A stretch of DNA of 64,000 bases from Cenococcum geophilum 1.58 (lineage: Eukaryota; Ascomycota; Dothideomycetes; Gloniales; Gloniaceae). Below, in pieces: positions 59,782-64,000 of the stretch. The notes under the pieces are model-generated. The model worked only from the letters and a program-made list of their open reading frames with translations, ran no database searches and was not told the origin of the DNA. The first letter of the stretch is position 1, and each line of letters begins with the position of its first letter. The stretch lies in assembly GCA_001692895.1 (NCBI GenBank), contig KV748200.1, positions 1,748,914 to 1,812,913 on the forward strand. The letters run 5' to 3'. A program made the position numbers and the translations under genes.

Positions 59782-62700
59782 TAGTATAAGCTCCTTTATA
59801 GTTATAAAGTAGTATAGATTATAATAATCTAAGAGTATATAAGTGGTATAGCTTACGTACTTAAGGTAATATTACCACTATTTAAAGCAGTTAACTATAG
59901 CTAGTAGTTTCTTATCGTGGTATAATATCTAACTTTAGGCCCTTAAAAAATTTTGCTATAGAATACTACTAGTCTTTAGTAAAGCTGGGTAGCGTCTAAA
60001 TGCCTATTAGGTTATAGTAGGATACTAATAAGGGCAAAATTTAATATATTAGTAATTATTATTAATAGCTAATCTAGGTTAAAATGCCATAGCAATAAAG
60101 CTTCTCTAAACTTTGCGTAAAGTTTTTAAAAGGCCTCCTAAACCTTTCCGGGCTATAACTATAACTTATACTATTTAGTTAATCCCTTTTTAATTTTCTT
60201 CCTTACTACCTTTAAGCTTTTTACTTCTTAGGTTAGGTCTTAGGAAGCTTCTATAATATAGTTAAATAGGTATTAAACAATGTTTAAGTAGTTATAAATA
60301 AAGCGCCTATAGAAATTGGCAAAGCCTAAAAATACTTAAACATTCTAGTAGCTCTCTAGCTCTAGCTACTCCTAAATTATCTACATCCGTACTAGGTCCA
60401 TAACTATACCTATAGGCGTTATAATATAACCTAAAAACTCAACCTGCTTAGTATTAAAGATATACTTTAACGCCTTAGTATAGAGGCCCTAATTATCTAA
60501 ACATTCTAGCACTTCGCGGACGTGGTACTTATATTAATTCTTATCCTCTAAGTAGATTAAGATATTATCTAAATAAATAACGTATATGCGGTTAGCTAGT
60601 CCCTATAAGGCTTTATAAATATATAATTAAAATATTATAGACGTATTAGCTAGTTTAAAAGGCATTACTAGATACTTAAAATAGCTATATTAGGTCTTAA
60701 AAGCGGTCTTTTACTTATCCCCTTCTTTAATATAGAGCCTATAATAGGCATCTTATAAATCTAGCTTATAAAGATCTTCGCCCTAAATAGTCGATTTAGT
60801 ATTTTACTAACTAGTAGTAGTAGGTAACGGTTTTTAATTGTAATCTTATTAAGGCCGCGATGGTCTACGTATAGCCTTATAGTTCTATCTAGTTTTAGAA
60901 TAAAGAGAATTAGCGCGCCTACTAGCGACTTACTAGGCTAGATCTACCCCCTTTTTAATAACCTATTAAGGTACTTCTATAAAATCTTAAGCTCTTTATA
61001 CGAGAGGTTATAAATAGAAAGTTTTAGCGGTTATTTACCTTCTTTTAGATTAATTATATAATCATTCTCCAAGTTCTATAGTAGGACTTTAGCTCTCCTA
61101 CCTAAAAATACCCTTAGTAAGTCCCTTAGGCCTACTAGAATATTTAATAAATTAGGGTCGCGTTTATTATCTATATTATTATTAGGTAGGTTCTAAAGCT
61201 CCCTTAGAATACTTATAGGCAGCGTTATACGCTATAATAGTTGCTTATATATAGTTGCCACTATATATTACACTATTTTATATAATAGCTAGTAAAGGGT
61301 ATGAAAATCCTTAACATAGCGCTTAAAATGCCGTAGTATACTTTCTGTATATTACTTAAGCTAGAGTAACCTATAATGGTTAAAGTATCTTATAAAATCC
61401 TTAAAATCGCCGCCTTCTTATAATATCTCCGCAACCTATCTAATAGTTCCCTATAGGGTCTTTATTATAAAGGGGTTATTACCTATACTAGGCTCTATAC
61501 CTATTTTACTATTAAATAGGGGTTAGATTTAATACTCCTTTAGGTATAAAGCGTATACTGTTTTACCTAGGGCTATATTCTCTAGGATGTCCTTTAGGCT
61601 TATTAGTAATATACGCCCTTTTAAATTTTTATTTTTCTACTATTTAAAGGCTCTTATCTTAAAGCGTATTTTAGAATCTACTTTTATAAGCTAAGGGTAT
61701 TTAAGGATAAAGTTATAACCTATAAAGTTAGCCGCCTAAAAGGGTTATAGGCTAACTACCTTAGTACAGTTATATATGTCGGCTACTAACGCTATAAGCT
61801 TATAGGCACTATATAGTTTAATCTAATGCTTATCTAGGAAGCCTATAATAGGTTTCTGCCACCTTTACAATAGGATAAGTTTATACTCTTTTACTAAATT
61901 ATATTATATAAGATTAATTTTAGCGCCGCTATTATATAGTGCTTAAAACTAATACACCTTACTTATAGGGAGTGTTATTTCTAGCTTAATAGTAATATAA
62001 AGAGTCTTTTCTTTTATATCTTGCCCTAGTTATAACTAAAAAAGGTCTATAACTAAGGCTTTTCTTTTTTTAGATTATCAGTACGGTTATTACCCTGCTT
62101 ATTTTTCTAATAAAATTTACCTTTAGAGTTTTCTCTTAACTTCTTAAAGTGTTCCTATAAAGGTGCTAAATAGGTATTAGGTTAGCCCTAAGAGTCTTTC
62201 CCGTTATTTAAGGTTCCTAACTTTAACCCTTTTAAAGTTCATTTTAAGAACGGCTTCTTTAAAGGTTAGGCCTACCCTATATTACTATTAAAGTGCTTAC
62301 GCTTTTAGTAACCCCTTAGCTTTCTATTAAAAGAGGTCTAGTTTCTTACTATATCTTTTTAGCGTTTAAAACTACTTATTTAAAATCCATATATATAGTA
62401 ATCCGCGATAAGGCTCCTACGCGCTTTATTTTATTATAAATTACTAGCTTAATTCTAGCCTAAATAAACCCAATCTTCTCCTTCTTATAAATGCTACCGT
62501 CCTTATTTTTAAAGAGCTCTAAATCTATCTATTAAGTATAAGTTTTTATAAAGTTTATAAATTAGTAAAAGTTATAGCGGTTAAGCTATGTCCTATTCTA
62601 GAATAGCTCTATATTATTATATTATATAATATACGGATTTTAAGTCTATTTCTTTAGGAAGGTTTATAGCTATAGCTATATAGTAATTTACTCTTTATTA

Positions 62701-63739
62701 AGCTAATTAAGTGCAATCTAGTTTAGTAATCGGTCTTTAATCTTACTAATAATCCAGTATATACGCTCTTTGGTATTATCTTATATTATTAGTATTTTAA
62801 AGAAGTTGTCTACCTTATAAACCTAATTATCTAACTGCTAGGCGTTAGGTCTGTAATGGAGTTCTAAATTACTTAAGGCCTTAGCTAGTTAGTCTATGTC
62901 CTTTTTCTATTTATAGTATAGATAACTCTTTAAGTCTTTTATACCTCCTTAGGTAGGTACTAGGTAGCTCCTAGAAAGCCCTTAGCCTTAGCTAGGTTAT
63001 AAAAGATTTTATTTAGCCTAAATTAAGCTCTACTAGATCTAGACCTACCCTTAAAGGTTTTTAATATATTTATTAGTAGCTCCTTCCTATATAGCTTCTA
63101 AGAGCCTTATAGCAGCTTCCTAATATCTATTTTAGAGAATATTAGTTTAGGGCTCTTAACTTTCTAACCTTAGCCTTAAGGAGGCTCTAGCTATAGAGGT
63201 AGTATTAATACTAGTAGCTAGTATAGATTTCCCTATAAGGCTTAAGTCTTAAGCTAGTAGTTAGTTTAAATTACCTAAAGGGGTAGGCCCGCTTAGCTTA
63301 TAAGTAGTCTATATACTATTACTATACTAATTATAGGCTAGTGGTCTTCTGGGAGGGTTCCAGTTAGTTCCCTAGGAGGATATATTAGTATATTTCTCTA
63401 GCATTTCTAGCTTAGGGGAAGATCTTAAAGTTACCTCTAGCGCTTAATCTTTTAATTAGCCTAGGTGGGGCTAAAGGGGTTCTAGTTACTTTTTAATAGC
63501 GTTATAACCGTTATAGAGGGTGTTTATATTTTCCTTAGCGGTAATTATAGGTATATAAGAGTCTTTAAGCTTTTAGAGCATCTAGGTATTAGGGCTTATT
63601 CGGCAGTCTTACCTAGAGATTCTATTTAGGTTATTATAAGATTTTAAGGAAGAATAGTAGTTATAAACAAAAGATATAAATAAATAATCTGGTCTTTAAA
63701 GCCGACTACCCTTCTAAAAAGAAGTAGGAAGGATTTAAA

Positions 63740-63956
63740 TATAAGGGGACTTTATAGATAGGGGGCTATAAGGACACAATTATAGAATAGGATAGATTAG
63801 TAAGAGAGACGAATCCTTAAGGAGGTAAGGCCTCTAGGATTGTGGAGATTATATACTATAGGTATATGCCTCTAGTACGTAACTAGTGACCATTTAAGGG
63901 GCGTCTAAGGGTTGTCCTAAGGGCAACCTAAGGTGTCCGTAATAATATCCCTTACA
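63740..63956 (-). repeat. 5' LTR of Gypsy C
   Basis: A 217-bp LTR matching 49347-49563, followed by the GCTAC duplication. The remaining 39 bp to the window edge (63962-64000) are AT-rich flank, perhaps the continuation of the LINE remnant. Confidence 0.9.
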
Positions 63957-64000
63957 GCTACCTTCCTTAGTAGTAGGAAGCTATAGCTTCCCTTTAATAG

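Larger units (their letters stand above)
49347..63956 (-). mobile_element. Gypsy C: Ty3/Gypsy chromovirus fossil, minus strand, split by a gag-only LTR element
   Basis: Two 217-bp LTRs (49347-49563 and 63740-63956), flanked by GCTAC on both sides (49342-49346 and 63957-63961). A long G-run polypurine tract (minus strand) lies just inside the left LTR. Minus-strand parts from the right are gag (about 61.9-63.6 kb), reverse transcriptase (60.3-61.0 kb, with a YLDNILIYLEDK-like box at about 60.53-60.57 kb), then integrase and chromodomain (KWLG-type, about 52.0 kb) left of the insertion. It is strongly RIP-decayed with many breaks. The part at 49.6-51.8 kb is not assigned. Confidence 0.85.

Overview
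The window looks like a stretch of nuclear DNA from a filamentous ascomycete. The reasons are short canonical GT-AG introns (50 to 260 nt), three fungal gene families, fungal Ty3/Gypsy, Ty1/Copia and Tad-type retroelements, and very AT-rich repeats. In those repeats TpA is abundant, CpA/TpG is scarce, and repeat copies differ almost only by C/T and G/A transitions, which is the pattern left by RIP (repeat-induced point mutation). A Dothideomycete with AT isochores would fit, but the species is an inference I cannot settle.

Only about 8 kb is host gene sequence, in two islands. Island 1 (about 11.6-19.0 kb) carries two minus-strand genes. One is a broken NOD-like receptor (alpha/beta-hydrolase, NB-ARC, TPR) split by a 424-bp MITE. 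The other is an apparently intact cytochrome P450 of 518 residues with three exons. Island 2 (about 44.5-46.2 kb) carries one intact minus-strand gene for an alpha-oxoamine synthase of the BioF (8-amino-7-oxononanoate synthase) type, 466 residues in three exons. I assembled all of these from open frames plus splice sites that keep phase and restore family motifs.

Everything else is repeats. From the left: a Gypsy fossil (1 to about 4.9 kb) carrying a 141-bp MITE; a decayed Tad/I-type LINE (about 5.3-10.65 kb); and a 582-bp palindromic element next to the LINE tail. A nested stack fills 19.5-43.4 kb. Gypsy D (5' truncated, + strand) holds two solo LTRs and Gypsy A (+, TSD CAGAC). Gypsy A in turn holds Gypsy B (minus, TSD TTAAA), a solo LTR (TSD CCCCT) and a Copia element (minus, TSD AATAC). 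From 46.2 to 64 kb there is a protease/gag-like fossil, a small solo LTR, a LINE remnant, and Gypsy C (minus, TSD GCTAC). Gypsy C is interrupted by a 5.8-kb LTR element in which I recognise a gag-like region but no reverse transcriptase.

The genes show no shared pathway. The main candidate for something undescribed is a near-palindromic module of about 45 bp that recurs in four different LTR elements (two Gypsy, one Copia, one gag-only). In two of them it lies inside a longer shared 3'-terminal block. I found no CRISPR array, tRNA, rRNA or intact biosynthetic cluster.
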